Source of the DNA: Pseudomonas iranensis
GTDB lineage: Bacteria > Pseudomonadota > Gammaproteobacteria > Pseudomonadales > Pseudomonadaceae
NCBI RefSeq assembly: GCF_014268585.2
Contig: NZ_CP077092.1
Coordinates: 4,501,501 to 4,565,500 of the forward strand
DNA: 64,000 bases
Reading direction: 5' to 3'
In this document: positions 47,878-57,714 of the stretch, piece by piece
How positions within the stretch are numbered: the stretch's first letter is position 1
Layout: every line of letters begins with the position of its first letter
Program-made: the position numbers and the translations under genes
The notes under the pieces: model-generated
Told to the model about the DNA's origin: nothing
The model's input: only the letters and a program-made list of their open reading frames with translations
The model's database searches: none

Positions 47878-48954
47878 TCAATGCAGGCGTTTGCGACACA
47901 TCAGCTGGGCCATTTTCGCGGTGTCCGGGCGTTCGACGATGCCTTTCTCGGTGACGATCGCATCAATCAGATCCGCCGGGGTGACATCAAACACCGGGTT
48001 GAACGCTTCAACATCGGCACCGACGCGTTTACCGCCGACTTCGAGCAGTTCGGCGCCATCACGCTCTTCGATCGGGATGTCATCGCCGCTGGCCAGATTC
48101 ATGTCGATGGTCGAACTCGGCGCCACGACCATGAAGCGCACGCCGTGGTGCATGGCATTCACCGCCAGTTGATAGGTGCCGATCTTGTTCGCCACGTCGC
48201 CATTGGCGGTGATGCGGTCAGCGCCGACGATCACCCAGGTCACGCCTTTGGTTTTCATGATGTGCGCGGCGGCGGAGTCGGCATTCAGGGTCACCGGGAT
48301 GCCTTCGTTGGCCAGCTCCCACGCGGTCAGCCGCGAGCCCTGCAACCATGGCCGGGTTTCGTCGGCGTAAACGCGCTCGACCATGCCTTCTATATAAGCA
48401 GCGCGGATCACCCCCAGCGCAGTACCGAACCCACCGGTGGCCAGCGCGCCGGTATTGCAATGGGTCAGGATGGCTTGAGCGTTGCCCTGATGCTTGCGAA
48501 TCAGGTCGACGCCAAGCTGCGCCATGGTCAGGTTGGCCTCGCGGTCGCTTTCATGAATGGCGATAGCTTCGGCTTCCAGCGCCGCCAGCGGATCGGCGTT
48601 GCTTTTCAGCCGATCCAGGCGATCGTGCATGCGCCCCAGCGCCCAGAACAGATTGACCGCGGTCGGACGCGAATCTGCGAGCAGGGCAAAATCCTCTTCC
48701 AGCGCCGCGTACCAGTCGCCGCCTTCGGCAATCCGCGCCCGCGCCGCGAGGACGATGCCATAGGCCGCACTGATGCCGATGGCCGGAGCACCACGCACGA
48801 CCATCGAGCGAATCGCCTCGGCCACGCCGGCGGCGCTGGTGTAGGCGATCCAGGTTTCCTCGAACGGCAAAATACGCTGATCCAGCAGGTGCAGCGCGCC
48901 ATCACGCCAATCGATGGCCTTTACTTTCTCCGCAGCCAACAGTCGATCGCGCAT
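47878..48954 (-). CDS. mtnA: S-methyl-5-thioribose-1-phosphate isomerase
   Basis: Methionine salvage enzyme converting methylthioribose-1-phosphate to methylthioribulose-1-phosphate. It is 358 residues from ATG 48954, the family length, with [14 protein letters not shown], the catalytic Cys in [19 protein letters not shown], and the Asp in [18 protein letters not shown]. An ATG six codons upstream is possible. It is divergent from mtaD with 108 bp between. Confidence 0.96.
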   Translation of the reverse strand: MRDRLLAAEKVKAIDWRDGALHLLDQRILPFEETWIAYTSAAGVAEAIRSMVVRGAPAIGISAAYGIVLAARARIAEGGDWYAALEEDFALLADSRPTAVNLFWALGRMHDRLDRLKSNADPLAALEAEAIAIHESDREANLTMAQLGVDLIRKHQGNAQAILTHCNTGALATGGFGTALGVIRAAYIEGMVERVYADETRPWLQGSRLTAWELANEGIPVTLNADSAAAHIMKTKGVTWVIVGADRITANGDVANKIGTYQLAVNAMHHGVRFMVVAPSSTIDMNLASGDDIPIEERDGAELLEVGGKRVGADVEAFNPVFDVTPADLIDAIVTEKGIVERPDTAKMAQLMCRKRLH

Positions 48955-49062
48955 CCCACACCCCGCACTCATGAACAAAAGCCGCCGATTATAGCGATCC
49001 CCCCGCGAAGACGCTCGGGTATACTTCGCCATCCTTTACAAAAGCACTGGAACCGACCCTCG

Positions 49063-50397
49063 ATGCCGAAACCTGCCATTGCGCTCGACCTGTTATTGCT
49101 GCCGACCTGGCTGGTCCCCGTCGAACCTGCAGGCGTGGTGCTCAAGGAGCACGGCCTGGGCATCCGTGACGGTTGCATCGTGTTTATCGGCCCGCGCGCC
49201 GAAGCGTTGAAGTGTAACGCGACAGAAGTCCGCGAACTGCCGGATGTTCTGTTGGCGCCGGGACTGATCAATGCCCACGGCCACGCGGCGATGACGCTGT
49301 TCCGTGGCCTGGCCGACGATCTGCCGCTGATGACCTGGCTGGAAAACCACATCTGGCCGGCCGAGGGCAAATGGGTCGATGAGGACTTCGTCCGCGACGG
49401 CACCGATCTGGCCATCGCCGAGCAGATCAAGGGCGGCATCACCTGCTTCTCTGACATGTACTTTTTCCCGAAAGTCGCCAGCGAGCGCGTACACAACAGC
49501 GGCATCCGTGCGCAGATCGCCATTCCGATCCTCGATTTCCCGATCCCCGGCGCCAGCAGTGCCGACGAAGCCATTCGTCAGGGCGTCGAATTGTTCGGCG
49601 ATCTCAAGCATCACGAACGCATCAAGATTACTTTCGGCCCTCACGCACCCTACACCGTCGGTGATGAGAACCTGGAGAAAATCAGGGTGATCGCCGAGGA
49701 GCTGGACGCCTCGATCCACATGCATGTGCATGAAACCGCATTCGAAGTGCAGCAGGCCGTCGAGCAGACCGGCGAACGGCCACTGGCGCGCCTGGGTCGC
49801 CTTGGCCTGCTCGGCCCGCGCTTCCAGGCGGTGCACATGACCCAGATCAGCGATGACGACCTCGCGCTGCTGGTAGAAAGCAACAGCAGCGTGATCCACT
49901 GCCCGGAATCCAATCTGAAACTGGCCAGCGGCTTCTGCCCGGTCGAACGTTTGTGGCAGGCTGGGGTGAACGTCGCTGTCGGCACCGATGGCGCGGCGAG
50001 CAACAATGATCTGGACCTGCTCGGCGAAACCCGCACCGCTGCCCTGCTGGCCAAAGCCGTGGCCGGTTCCGCCACGGCGCTGGACGCCCACCGCGCCTTG
50101 CGCATGGCCACTCTCAATGGTGCGCGCGCATTGGGGATCGAGGCGCAGGTCGGCTCGCTGGAGATCGGCAAAGCCGCAGACATCGTCGCCTTCGACCTGT
50201 CCGGTCTGGCGCAGCAACCGGTGTATGACCCGGTGTCGCAGCTGATTTATGCCACCGGGCGTGATTGCGTGAAACACCTGTGGGTCGCCGGCAAGCAACT
50301 GCTCGACGACCGGCGCCTGACCCGCATGGACGAACAACAGCTGGGCGCGACCGCCCGCCACTGGGGCCAGCGCATCAGCGGCCACACCGAATCGTAA
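49063..50397 (+). CDS. mtaD: 5-methylthioadenosine / S-adenosylhomocysteine deaminase (MtaD/TrzF family)
   Basis: Metal-dependent amidohydrolase of 444 residues that deaminates methylthioadenosine, the first step of the Pseudomonas route that returns MTA to methionine via inosine. Metal and substrate motifs are [35 protein letters not shown] and [16 protein letters not shown]. The frame is open for more than 400 codons before 49063, but that region is antisense to mtnA. The neighbouring mtnA works in the same salvage pathway. Confidence 0.93.
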   Translation: MPKPAIALDLLLLPTWLVPVEPAGVVLKEHGLGIRDGCIVFIGPRAEALKCNATEVRELPDVLLAPGLINAHGHAAMTLFRGLADDLPLMTWLENHIWPAEGKWVDEDFVRDGTDLAIAEQIKGGITCFSDMYFFPKVASERVHNSGIRAQIAIPILDFPIPGASSADEAIRQGVELFGDLKHHERIKITFGPHAPYTVGDENLEKIRVIAEELDASIHMHVHETAFEVQQAVEQTGERPLARLGRLGLLGPRFQAVHMTQISDDDLALLVESNSSVIHCPESNLKLASGFCPVERLWQAGVNVAVGTDGAASNNDLDLLGETRTAALLAKAVAGSATALDAHRALRMATLNGARALGIEAQVGSLEIGKAADIVAFDLSGLAQQPVYDPVSQLIYATGRDCVKHLWVAGKQLLDDRRLTRMDEQQLGATARHWGQRISGHTES

Positions 50398-50455
50398 ACA
50401 CCGCGGCGCAATATCCGCGGCTACAGCCCTTTTCAGGTTTTTCGAGGAATTGAAC

Positions 50456-51154
50456 ATGAGCAACGTCGACCACGCCGAAATCGCCAAATTCGAGGCCCTG
50501 GCCCATCGCTGGTGGGACCGCGAAAGCGAGTTCAAGCCGCTGCACGACATCAACCCACTGCGGGTCAACTGGATCGACGAGCGAGTCAATCTGGCCGGCA
50601 AGAAAGTCCTCGACGTCGGTTGCGGCGGCGGCATCCTCAGCGAAGCCATGGCTCAGCGCGGCGCCACCGTGATGGGCATCGACATGGGCGAAGCGCCGCT
50701 GGCGGTCGCACAACTGCATCAGCTGGAATCCGGGGTCAGCGTCGAATACCGCCAGATCACCGCCGAAGCCCTCGCCGACGAAATGCCCGAGCAGTTCGAC
50801 GTGGTCACCTGCCTGGAGATGCTCGAGCACGTGCCGGATCCATCCTCGGTGATCCGCGCCTGCTTCCGCATGGTCAAGCCGGGCGGCCAGGTGTTCTTCT
50901 CGACCATCAACCGCAACCCCAAGGCGTACCTGTTCGCGATCATCGGCGCCGAATACATCATGAAGCTGCTGCCGCGCGGCACCCACGACTTCAAGAAATT
51001 CATCCGCCCGTCCGAGCTCGGCGCGTGGAGCCGCATGGCCGGCCTGACCGTCAAGGACATCATCGGCCTGACCTACAACCCGCTGACCAAGCACTACAAG
51101 CTGGCCAACGACGTTGACGTCAACTACATGATCCAGACCCTGCGCGAGGAATAA
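50456..51154 (+). CDS. ubiG: Ubiquinone biosynthesis O-methyltransferase UbiG
   Basis: SAM-dependent enzyme doing both O-methylations in ubiquinone synthesis. It is 232 residues with motif [17 protein letters not shown] and the family start [26 protein letters not shown] eight bases before ATG 50456 decides the start against a TTG two codons upstream. mupP starts 4 bp after its stop. Confidence 0.97.
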   Translation: MSNVDHAEIAKFEALAHRWWDRESEFKPLHDINPLRVNWIDERVNLAGKKVLDVGCGGGILSEAMAQRGATVMGIDMGEAPLAVAQLHQLESGVSVEYRQITAEALADEMPEQFDVVTCLEMLEHVPDPSSVIRACFRMVKPGGQVFFSTINRNPKAYLFAIIGAEYIMKLLPRGTHDFKKFIRPSELGAWSRMAGLTVKDIIGLTYNPLTKHYKLANDVDVNYMIQTLREE

Positions 51155-51158
51155 GCCG

Positions 51159-51830
51159 ATGGCCATCAGAGCGGTACTTTTCGACATGGACGGCACCCTG
51201 CTCGACACCGCGCCGGACTTCATCGCCATCTGCCAGGCGATGCGCGCCGATCGCGGTCTGCCGCCGATCAACGACAAGCACATCCGCGACGAGATTTCCG
51301 GCGGGGCCAAGGCCATGGTCGCGGTGACATTTTCGATAGATCCTGAATCGCCGGGTTTCGAGGAACTGCGCCAGGAGTTTCTCGAGCGCTATCTGGTCGG
51401 ATGCGCAGTGCACAGCAAACTGTTCGACGGCATGGGCGAACTGCTCGCCGATATCGAAAAGGCCAATCTGATCTGGGGCGTGGTCACCAACAAACCGGTG
51501 CGCTTCGCCGAGCCGATCATGCAGCGTCTGGGGCTGGCCGAGCGTTCGGCGCTGCTGATCTGCCCGGATCATGTGAAGAACAGCAAGCCGGACCCGGAGC
51601 CACTGATCCTCGCGTGCAAGATGCTTGATCTGGATCCGTCGACCGTGCTGTTTATCGGCGATGATCTGCGCGATATCGAATCGGGCCGCGATGCCGGCAC
51701 CAAGACCGCTGCGGTGACTTACGGCTACATCCACCCGGATGACAATCCACGGCACTGGGGCGCGGACGTGGTGGTGGATCACCCGCTGGAGTTGCGCAAG
51801 GTACTCGACAGCGCGCTGTGCAGCTGCTGA
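51159..51830 (+). CDS. mupP: N-acetylmuramic acid 6-phosphate phosphatase MupP (HAD family)
   Basis: HAD-superfamily phosphatase of 223 residues with the nucleophile motif [10 protein letters not shown] (D9, D11), VVTNKP, KPDPEPL and GDDLRD. Next to ubiG and yciK this matches P. aeruginosa PA3172 (MupP), which acts in the cell-wall recycling route to UDP-MurNAc. It was formerly called phosphoglycolate phosphatase, and that activity cannot be excluded. Its last five codons and stop are the first part of a 65-bp tandem repeat. Confidence 0.93.
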   Translation: MAIRAVLFDMDGTLLDTAPDFIAICQAMRADRGLPPINDKHIRDEISGGAKAMVAVTFSIDPESPGFEELRQEFLERYLVGCAVHSKLFDGMGELLADIEKANLIWGVVTNKPVRFAEPIMQRLGLAERSALLICPDHVKNSKPDPEPLILACKMLDLDPSTVLFIGDDLRDIESGRDAGTKTAAVTYGYIHPDDNPRHWGADVVVDHPLELRKVLDSALCSC

Positions 51831-52010
51831 CCTGACTGCTGCAAGCTCCCTGTGTGGCGAGGGGATTTATCCCCGCTGGGCTGTGCAGCTGCCGACCTGA
51901 CTGCTGCAAGCTCCCTGTGTGGCGAGGGGATTTATCCCCGCTGGGCTGTGCAGCTGCTGACCTGACTGTTGCAAGCCCCCTGTGTGGCGAGGGGATTTAT
52001 CCCCGCTGGG
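51816..52010. repeat. Three tandem 65-bp repeats starting inside the mupP 3' end
   Basis: Units at 51816-51880, 51881-51945 and 51946-52010 are identical except for about three substitutions. Each begins CTGTGCAGCTGCTGACCTGA, which in the first unit encodes the last residues of MupP and its stop. Each also carries the REP-like core TGGCGAGGGGATTTATCCCC, which is itself an imperfect palindrome. Confidence 0.95.
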
Positions 52011-52143
52011 CTGCGAAGCGGCCCCCGCTTTTATCCAGGCAATGTGACACACAGGTTTTGCGACGGCTTCGCCGCCGAACGGGGATAAATCCCCTCGCCA
52101 CAGGGGTGAAGCAGGTCTTCATGAAATGGATTGTGAGGTTTTT
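52011..52143. repeat. Inverted REP partner downstream of tandem array
   Basis: CTGCGAAGCGGCCCCC at 52011-52026 and the inverted core GGGGATAAATCCCCTCGCCAC at 52081-52101 complete a REPIN of the GGATTTATCC family with the last tandem unit. A second member lies at 61242-61378. The rest of the gap before yciK holds no other feature apart from GTGAGG before its ATG. Confidence 0.8.
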
Positions 52144-52884
52144 ATGTTTGATTACACCGCTCGCCCTGAATTGCTCAAGGATCGGGTCATTCTGGTCACC
52201 GGTGCCGGGCGTGGCATCGGCGCGGCTGCGGCGAAAACCTATGCCGCCCACGGTGCCACCGTGTTACTGCTGGGCAAGACCGAGGCCAATCTGACCGAAG
52301 TCTATGACGAAATCGAGGCTGCCGGTCATCCGCAACCGGCGGTGATCCCGTTCAACCTCGAGACCGCCCTGCCCCATCAATATGATGAGCTGGCCGCAAT
52401 GATCGAAACCGAGTTCGGCCATCTCGACGGCCTGCTTCACAACGCTTCGATCATCGGCCCGCGTACGCCGATCGAACAACTGTCCGGCGACAACTTCATG
52501 CGCGTCATGCAGGTCAACGTCAACGCGATGTTCATGCTGACCAGCACCCTGCTGCCGCTGCTCAAGCTCTCACAGGACGCCTCGGTGGTGTTCACCTCGA
52601 GCAGCGTCGGGCGCAAGGGTCGCGCGTACTGGGGTGCTTATGGTGTGTCGAAATTTGCCACCGAGGGCCTGATGCAAACCCTGGCCGATGAAGTGGAAGG
52701 CGTTGCGCCGGTACGCTCCAACAGCATCAACCCGGGCGGTACGCGCACCAGCATGCGCGCGCAGGCTTATCCGGGGGAAAATCCGCTGAACAACCCGACA
52801 CCGGAAGAGATCATGCCGGTGTATCTGTACCTGATGGGCCCCGACAGCGCGGGCGTCAATGGCCAGGCTTTCAACGCCCAATAA
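52144..52884 (+). CDS. yciK: YciK-family short-chain dehydrogenase
   Basis: A 246-residue SDR oxidoreductase with the cofactor motif VTGAGRGIGAAAA, the NAS segment in HNASIIGP, and catalytic YGVSK (YWGAYGVSKFATEG). It belongs to the YciK group, whose substrate is unknown. ATG 52144 with GAGG six bases upstream is preferred over an ATG six codons earlier. Gene order ubiG-mupP-yciK is conserved in Pseudomonas (PA3171-PA3173). Confidence 0.93.
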   Translation: MFDYTARPELLKDRVILVTGAGRGIGAAAAKTYAAHGATVLLLGKTEANLTEVYDEIEAAGHPQPAVIPFNLETALPHQYDELAAMIETEFGHLDGLLHNASIIGPRTPIEQLSGDNFMRVMQVNVNAMFMLTSTLLPLLKLSQDASVVFTSSSVGRKGRAYWGAYGVSKFATEGLMQTLADEVEGVAPVRSNSINPGGTRTSMRAQAYPGENPLNNPTPEEIMPVYLYLMGPDSAGVNGQAFNAQ

Positions 52885-53246
52885 CGCCATACGTCGCATT
52901 TGTTGCCGCGGCAGAATGCTGTCGCGGCAAGCCATTGCCGCTGATAACCGTCACAAAGCCGCCAATAACCCAGCGCGGCCGCCCGGCATCTGTCAGCAAG
53001 TCTTTGATTCGAAAAGCTTTAAATTAAATCGAACCGAATGGCACGGGTTTCGCTCTAAATTCCCTCAAAACATGCCGTGTGATGGCCATGGGGCAAACGC
53101 CGATTTCGATAGCTGACTGATCGTCTTGCGGCAGACTAAACTTACGCCAAACGTCCTACGGGACTGATGGATCAGTACGACGCGCAGCCCATAGCCGCTC
53201 TCACCCAGCCTGTAAGACAGACTTACTGCTTAGGGGCTCACGCCAT
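52885..53246. other. Intergenic region between yciK and diguanylate cyclase gene
   Basis: A 362-bp gap. A 12-bp hairpin with one G-T pair, TTGCCGCGGCAG (52903-52914) and CTGTCGCGGCAA (52919-52930), stands 18 bp after yciK. It lacks a T-tract and is a doubtful terminator. The AT-rich patch 53005-53035 (CTTTAAATTAAATCG) may belong to the promoter of the next gene. No coding sequence was seen. Confidence 0.45.
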
Positions 53247-54173
53247 ATGAAATCTCCTTCCCAGACCCATGCAATTGACTTTGACAGTGCCAAATTGCAG
53301 CGCCTGGGCTTCGGTCAACTACCGGCGCTGATCGAGCGCCCGACCAGCCTGGCGCAACTGCGTCAGCAAATGAGCCTGCAACTGCAAACCAGCTTGGAGC
53401 CACAGCGCATCCTTGGCCTGTTCTTTCGCGAAATCCAACGCCTGGTGCCGCTGGACGCCCTGAGCTATGTGCATCAGGCCAGCGACTTGCGCCTGGAGTT
53501 CGGCGCGCGCGGTCACCATTCGGTCAGCTACACCCTGAGCCACGAAGGCGAGCACATGGGCGAGCTGGTCTTCCGCCGCAACCAGCGTTTCAACGACAAG
53601 GAACAGGGCGACCTCGAGTCGCTGCTGTCGTGCCTGCTGTACCCGATGCGCAACGCCCTGCTCTATCGCGCCGCAACGCAAAGTGCCTTGCGCGACCCGT
53701 TGACCGGTGCCGGCAACCGGGTGGCGATGGAGCAGACCTTGCAGCGCGAGATCGACATGTCGCGCCGCCATGCGCAACCGCTGTCGGTGCTGATGCTCGA
53801 CATCGACCACTTCAAACGGGTCAACGATGACCACGGGCATGGCGCCGGTGATGAGGTGCTCAGAGCCATTGCCGCGTCGATCAAGGCGCAACTGCGCAAC
53901 GTCGACATGGTGTTCCGTTATGGCGGCGAAGAGTTTCTGATCCTGCTGTCCAACACCGGTCGCGAGGCGGCGGCGATGGTCGGCGAGCGTTTGCGCCAGG
54001 CGACGCAGTCGGAGGAATACTTTGCCGATGGCCAGTTGATCGAGATCACCTTGAGCCTGGGATGCTCGACGTTACTGCCGGGCGAGTCGGCGGACAGCTT
54101 GCTGCGCCGGGCCGACAGCGCGCTCTATGTCGCAAAGCGCGAGGGGCGGAACCGGCTGGCGATGGCTGGCTGA
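53247..54173 (+). CDS. GAF-like/GGDEF diguanylate cyclase
   Basis: A soluble enzyme of 308 residues predicted to make c-di-GMP. Residues 35-140 look like a GAF-type sensor, and residues 145-308 form a GGDEF domain with an intact active site GGEEF (226-230). An allosteric I-site RxxD (R217-D220) sits five residues before it, so product inhibition is likely. DPLTGAGNR opens the domain. The input signal is unknown. It is convergent with the TenA-like gene across a REPIN. Confidence 0.93.
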   Translation: MKSPSQTHAIDFDSAKLQRLGFGQLPALIERPTSLAQLRQQMSLQLQTSLEPQRILGLFFREIQRLVPLDALSYVHQASDLRLEFGARGHHSVSYTLSHEGEHMGELVFRRNQRFNDKEQGDLESLLSCLLYPMRNALLYRAATQSALRDPLTGAGNRVAMEQTLQREIDMSRRHAQPLSVLMLDIDHFKRVNDDHGHGAGDEVLRAIAASIKAQLRNVDMVFRYGGEEFLILLSNTGREAAAMVGERLRQATQSEEYFADGQLIEITLSLGCSTLLPGESADSLLRRADSALYVAKREGRNRLAMAG

Positions 54174-54181
54174 AAAACAAT

Positions 54182-54270
54182 TGTGGGAGCGAGCCGGCTC
54201 GCGAAGAGGGAGTGTCAGACAACGATTCGTTGCATGACCCAGCGCTTTCGCGAGCAGGCTCGCTCCCACA
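54182..54270. repeat. REPIN, GAGCAGGCTCGCTCCCAC family
   Basis: Inverted REP arms at 54182-54205 (TGTGGGAGCGAGCCGGCTCG, one base different from the usual core) and 54247-54270. It fills the gap between two convergent genes. Confidence 0.9.
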
Positions 54271-54276
54271 GTTCGA

Positions 54277-55071
54277 TCAGCTTTCGGTTACGGTCCGGCG
54301 CTCGCGGTTGACCAGCAAGCGCTCCGAAGTCTCCAGCTGCATGCACCGCTCCAGAAAGAGGTACATGTAGTCATAACTCTTGCAGATCGCCTGCCGTAGC
54401 TCGGCCTGCAACGCCTTGCTCGGGTTCATGCCGGCCAGGGTGCAGATGATTTCCAGCGCTTCCCACGGATGGGCATCGTCGTACTGGGCATGCATCTTCA
54501 ACCACTTCATCGCGCGCTTGCGGTCCTCTTCCGGGAACGCTGCGGCGTAGACCCCGGTCGAGCAGACCACCGCTGACCACTCCCCGGTCGCCCCCTCGAT
54601 CGCATAGTTGGTCGCGGCAATCGCCACGATCAGCGAATCCGCCGAGCTGGTGTGCCAGCACCAGTGACTCAAAGCGTGCAGCTCCGGCGGCACTTGCTGG
54701 GCCTGGAGGTCTTCGAGACTGACGCCATGGGCGCGGCTCCAGTGCATCCAGTAGTCGGCATGGTTGAGTTCGACGCGGATGTTGCGCATCAGCCAGCGCC
54801 GCGCCATGTCTTCGCCGGGATGGCGGGCAAAGCGAGTCTTGGTCAGGTTCTGCGCCATGTACAAGGCAAACTGCTCGACCACCGGCCAGCCGCCGATGAG
54901 GTACTGGCGCATGGTTTTCGCGCTGAGTCTGTTGTCGCGCATGCGCTGATAAAGTTCATGTTCGACAACCCGGCGCTTGCTCTCGCTGCAGTCCTTGATG
55001 AGCTGTTGCGCCCAGGCAGGATAACTTGCAGCTTCCATGAGGGGTCCGGTTCGGTTGAATGTGTCGATCAC
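54277..55071 (-). CDS. TenA/PqqC-like haem-oxygenase-fold protein
   Basis: A 264-residue all-helical protein resembling the TenA/THI-4/PqqC superfamily and the iron-containing redox enzyme group. Conserved-looking His, Glu and Asp residues lie in VEHELYQRMRDNRL, VELNHADYWMHWSRAHG and HAQYDDAHPWEALE. The reaction is not known. The start is GTG at 55071 because AAAAGGAG lies seven bases upstream; the later ATG (55038) has no good site. It follows rbdA on the same strand after 46 bp, as the PA0862 homologue does in P. aeruginosa. Confidence 0.8.
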   Translation of the reverse strand: MIDTFNRTGPLMEAASYPAWAQQLIKDCSESKRRVVEHELYQRMRDNRLSAKTMRQYLIGGWPVVEQFALYMAQNLTKTRFARHPGEDMARRWLMRNIRVELNHADYWMHWSRAHGVSLEDLQAQQVPPELHALSHWCWHTSSADSLIVAIAATNYAIEGATGEWSAVVCSTGVYAAAFPEEDRKRAMKWLKMHAQYDDAHPWEALEIICTLAGMNPSKALQAELRQAICKSYDYMYLFLERCMQLETSERLLVNRERRTVTES

Positions 55072-55117
55072 TGTTCGGCTCCTTTTGAGTTGTGATGGCA
55101 AGGATCGGCGAGAGACT

Positions 55118-57577
55118 TCAACGGAACGTGCCAGGCGCTTTGAACAACAACGGCTGCGGTCTGGCAGGGCGACTTTGCAAACTGTCACAGGTAAATAATT
55201 GCGGACGCTCGATGACATACCCCTGAGCGTAATCCACACCTATTTCAAGCAATGCCTGTTCGATCTGGTTAGTTTCAACAAACTCGGCAATTGTCTGCTT
55301 ACCCATAACATGACCGATGTGATTGATCACTTCGACCATTGCCCGATTAATCGGGTCGTCCAGCATATCCTTAACGAAACTCCCGTCGATCTTCAGGAAG
55401 TCTACAGGCAAATGTTTCAAGTAAGCGAATGAAGACATTCCGGCACAAAAGTCATCCAGAGAAAAGTGACAGCCTAAGCCTTTGAGTTCATTGATAAAAC
55501 GAATTGCACTGCCAAGATTAGCGATTGCACTGGTTTCAGTAATTTCAAAACAAATCATTTCAGGCGGTATAGCGTAGTTAACAAACTGTTCCCGCAGGAA
55601 GTGCAAAAACGCGTCATCTCCTATAGTAATGCCTGACAGATTAATCGCACACATTGCCAAAGGAAGTTCATGTTCCTGTTCAATACACTGGGCAATAACC
55701 TTGAAAACATTTTCAACTACCCAGCGATCTAACTGAGTCATCAAACCATATCGCTCCGCTGCCGGAATAAAACTGTCAGGCAAAATCATCCGCCCGGATT
55801 CATCATGCAAACGCAGGAGTATTTCGATGTGCCCGGCCTGGCCGGGTTGTGGCTTGAGCGGTGCGATTTGCTGGGCATAAAGGCAGAAGCGGTTTTCTTC
55901 CAGCGCCATGTGCAGGCGCTGCACCCAGGCCATTTCACCGAAGCGCATGGACAGTTCGGAATCATCGGCATGGTAGACCTGCACGCGGTTGCGGCCTTTT
56001 TCCTTGGCCATGTAGCAAGCCATGTCCGCCGCACGCAACGAGGCCTCAAGGCTGGTGGGATTCTGCGCGATATGCACCAGGCCGATACTGACGGTGGTGA
56101 GGAACGGCCGCCCTTTCCAGACAAAATGCAGGTTCTGCACGGTCTGGCGCAGGCTTTCGGCAATCTTCTCGGCGATGTCCGGCGGGCAGTTCTCGAGCAA
56201 AATCCCGAATTCATCGCCGCCCAGTCGCGCCAGGGTATCGCCCTCGCGCAAGTCTGATTGCAGCAGCGTGCAGATGTGCCGCAGCAACTCATCGCCCGCC
56301 GCGTGCCCGCAGGTGTCGTTGACCAGTTTGAACTGGTCCAGATCGAGGAACATCAGCGCGTGCCGCCCGGGCTGGCGCGTCAGTTTGTGCAAGGCCTGTT
56401 CGAGGCGATATTCGAATTCGCGGCGGTTGGCCAGCCCGGTCAGCGCATCGTGGGTCGCCTGCCAGGACAGACTGGCGATGTATTGCCGCTCCTGGGTCAT
56501 GTCGTGCAGCACCAGCACCGTGCCGCTGACATTCCCGGCATTGCGGATCGGCGCGCCGACCAGGGTCACCGACAGGGTGCTGCCGTCCAGACGTTGGATC
56601 AGCTTGGAATGTTCGCTACCGCCGCTGAGCTGGCCGCTGAGAATGCGCTCGATCAACGTCAGCCCTTCGGTCTGGGCGTTATCGTCAAGCAGGTTGAACA
56701 GCGCCGACAACGGCAGCCCTGCCGCCTGCTCGGCCTTCCAGTGCGTCATGGCCTCGGCGGCGGGGTTCATGTAATCGATCGCGCCGTTGACGTCTGTGGT
56801 GATCACGCCATCACCAATCGACTGCAGCGTGATATGCGCGCGATCCTTTTCCAGTTGCAGCGCCTGGGCAAACTCATGGCGCTGCCTGAGCAGTTTGTGC
56901 GTGCGCCAGAGCGCCAGCGCGATCAGACCCAGCGCGGTAGCCAGGTTGGTGAACAGCAGCAGGCGCATGATCACCCGCGAGCCTTCGCCCAAGGCATCGC
57001 TGAAGGCTCTGGCGGCTGGAGTCACTGCATCGTTGATCGCGAAAATCTGTGCTTTCCAGCGCTGCACATCGCCGGGACTGGCCTGGTTCTGCGCAATGCC
57101 TTGGTGCATCTCCTGCGCGACTTCGTGCAGTCGGTCGAGATAGGCATCGCCGATCGTCCAGCGATCGATGGCGGTTTCCAGATAACTGTAGTGGCGGAAA
57201 TTGAGGTATAGCCAGATCAGGCTGGAGACATCTTCGGGGTGATTGCCACCTTTGAGAATGCCTTCGCGCGCCGCTTGCAGATCCGGCGGCTGACGATCCA
57301 GTGCCAGGCGCAATTGGTGGCCGCCCTGGGGCACGGCGATCGCCGTCAGGTACTTGTTATAGATCGCCTCGTCACGGCTGTCGGCGTAGAGGTTGAGGTA
57401 ATAGATGGCGTCTTTCTGGCCCTTGGACCACAGGCTTTCGCCAGCCACGTAGCCACGCACGGCCGAAAGCACGTAAAGGCTCACGCCCCCCAGTAATGCC
57501 TGGAACACCACGACAGCAATAAAGGGCCAGACGATACCCAACAACCGTGGTGTTCCCAGAGTCTGCTTTTGCTTCAT
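55118..57577 (-). CDS. rbdA: RbdA-like bifunctional c-di-GMP protein (PAS-GGDEF-EAL)
   Basis: An inner-membrane protein of 819 residues: helix 1 about 12-34, a periplasmic domain to about 205, helix 2 about 206-226, PAS about 245-365, GGDEF about 372-535 and EAL about 560-805. GGDEF is intact (453-457) with an I-site R444-D447. The EAL signature reads EILLRL with E585; ETSAIAN and FSLDDFCAGMSSFAYLKHLP are intact, so both activities are possible. In P. aeruginosa RbdA (PA0861) acts mainly as a phosphodiesterase promoting biofilm dispersal, and the flanking genes are the same. From about residue 595 to the end the base composition drops sharply (21 of 60 bases G+C at 55501-55560, against 36 of 60 at 56041-56100), suggesting a mosaic gene. 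Confidence 0.92.
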   Translation of the reverse strand: MKQKQTLGTPRLLGIVWPFIAVVVFQALLGGVSLYVLSAVRGYVAGESLWSKGQKDAIYYLNLYADSRDEAIYNKYLTAIAVPQGGHQLRLALDRQPPDLQAAREGILKGGNHPEDVSSLIWLYLNFRHYSYLETAIDRWTIGDAYLDRLHEVAQEMHQGIAQNQASPGDVQRWKAQIFAINDAVTPAARAFSDALGEGSRVIMRLLLFTNLATALGLIALALWRTHKLLRQRHEFAQALQLEKDRAHITLQSIGDGVITTDVNGAIDYMNPAAEAMTHWKAEQAAGLPLSALFNLLDDNAQTEGLTLIERILSGQLSGGSEHSKLIQRLDGSTLSVTLVGAPIRNAGNVSGTVLVLHDMTQERQYIASLSWQATHDALTGLANRREFEYRLEQALHKLTRQPGRHALMFLDLDQFKLVNDTCGHAAGDELLRHICTLLQSDLREGDTLARLGGDEFGILLENCPPDIAEKIAESLRQTVQNLHFVWKGRPFLTTVSIGLVHIAQNPTSLEASLRAADMACYMAKEKGRNRVQVYHADDSELSMRFGEMAWVQRLHMALEENRFCLYAQQIAPLKPQPGQAGHIEILLRLHDESGRMILPDSFIPAAERYGLMTQLDRWVVENVFKVIAQCIEQEHELPLAMCAINLSGITIGDDAFLHFLREQFVNYAIPPEMICFEITETSAIANLGSAIRFINELKGLGCHFSLDDFCAGMSSFAYLKHLPVDFLKIDGSFVKDMLDDPINRAMVEVINHIGHVMGKQTIAEFVETNQIEQALLEIGVDYAQGYVIERPQLFTCDSLQSRPARPQPLLFKAPGTFR

Positions 57578-57714
57578 GAGAGTCCTTGCATGAGCACTGC
57601 CCGCTCGCCTTCCGGGCGAATTCGCTATGACGAGACTAGGTGGGGTTCTCGTTCAAGGCAAGGCGCGGCGTTACACCGCGCGCAGAACCTCTGACAGGTC
57701 GGCGAGGGTTTCGA

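Noticed and set aside
47764..49062. N-terminal extension of mtaD by more than 400 codons
   Set aside because: The extension is antisense to mtnA and passes through a REPIN. The family starts at [16 protein letters not shown], and 444 residues is the normal length.
51816..52010. Possible CRISPR array
   Set aside because: The 65-bp units are directly adjacent with no unique spacers, and the sequence is a REP-type element.
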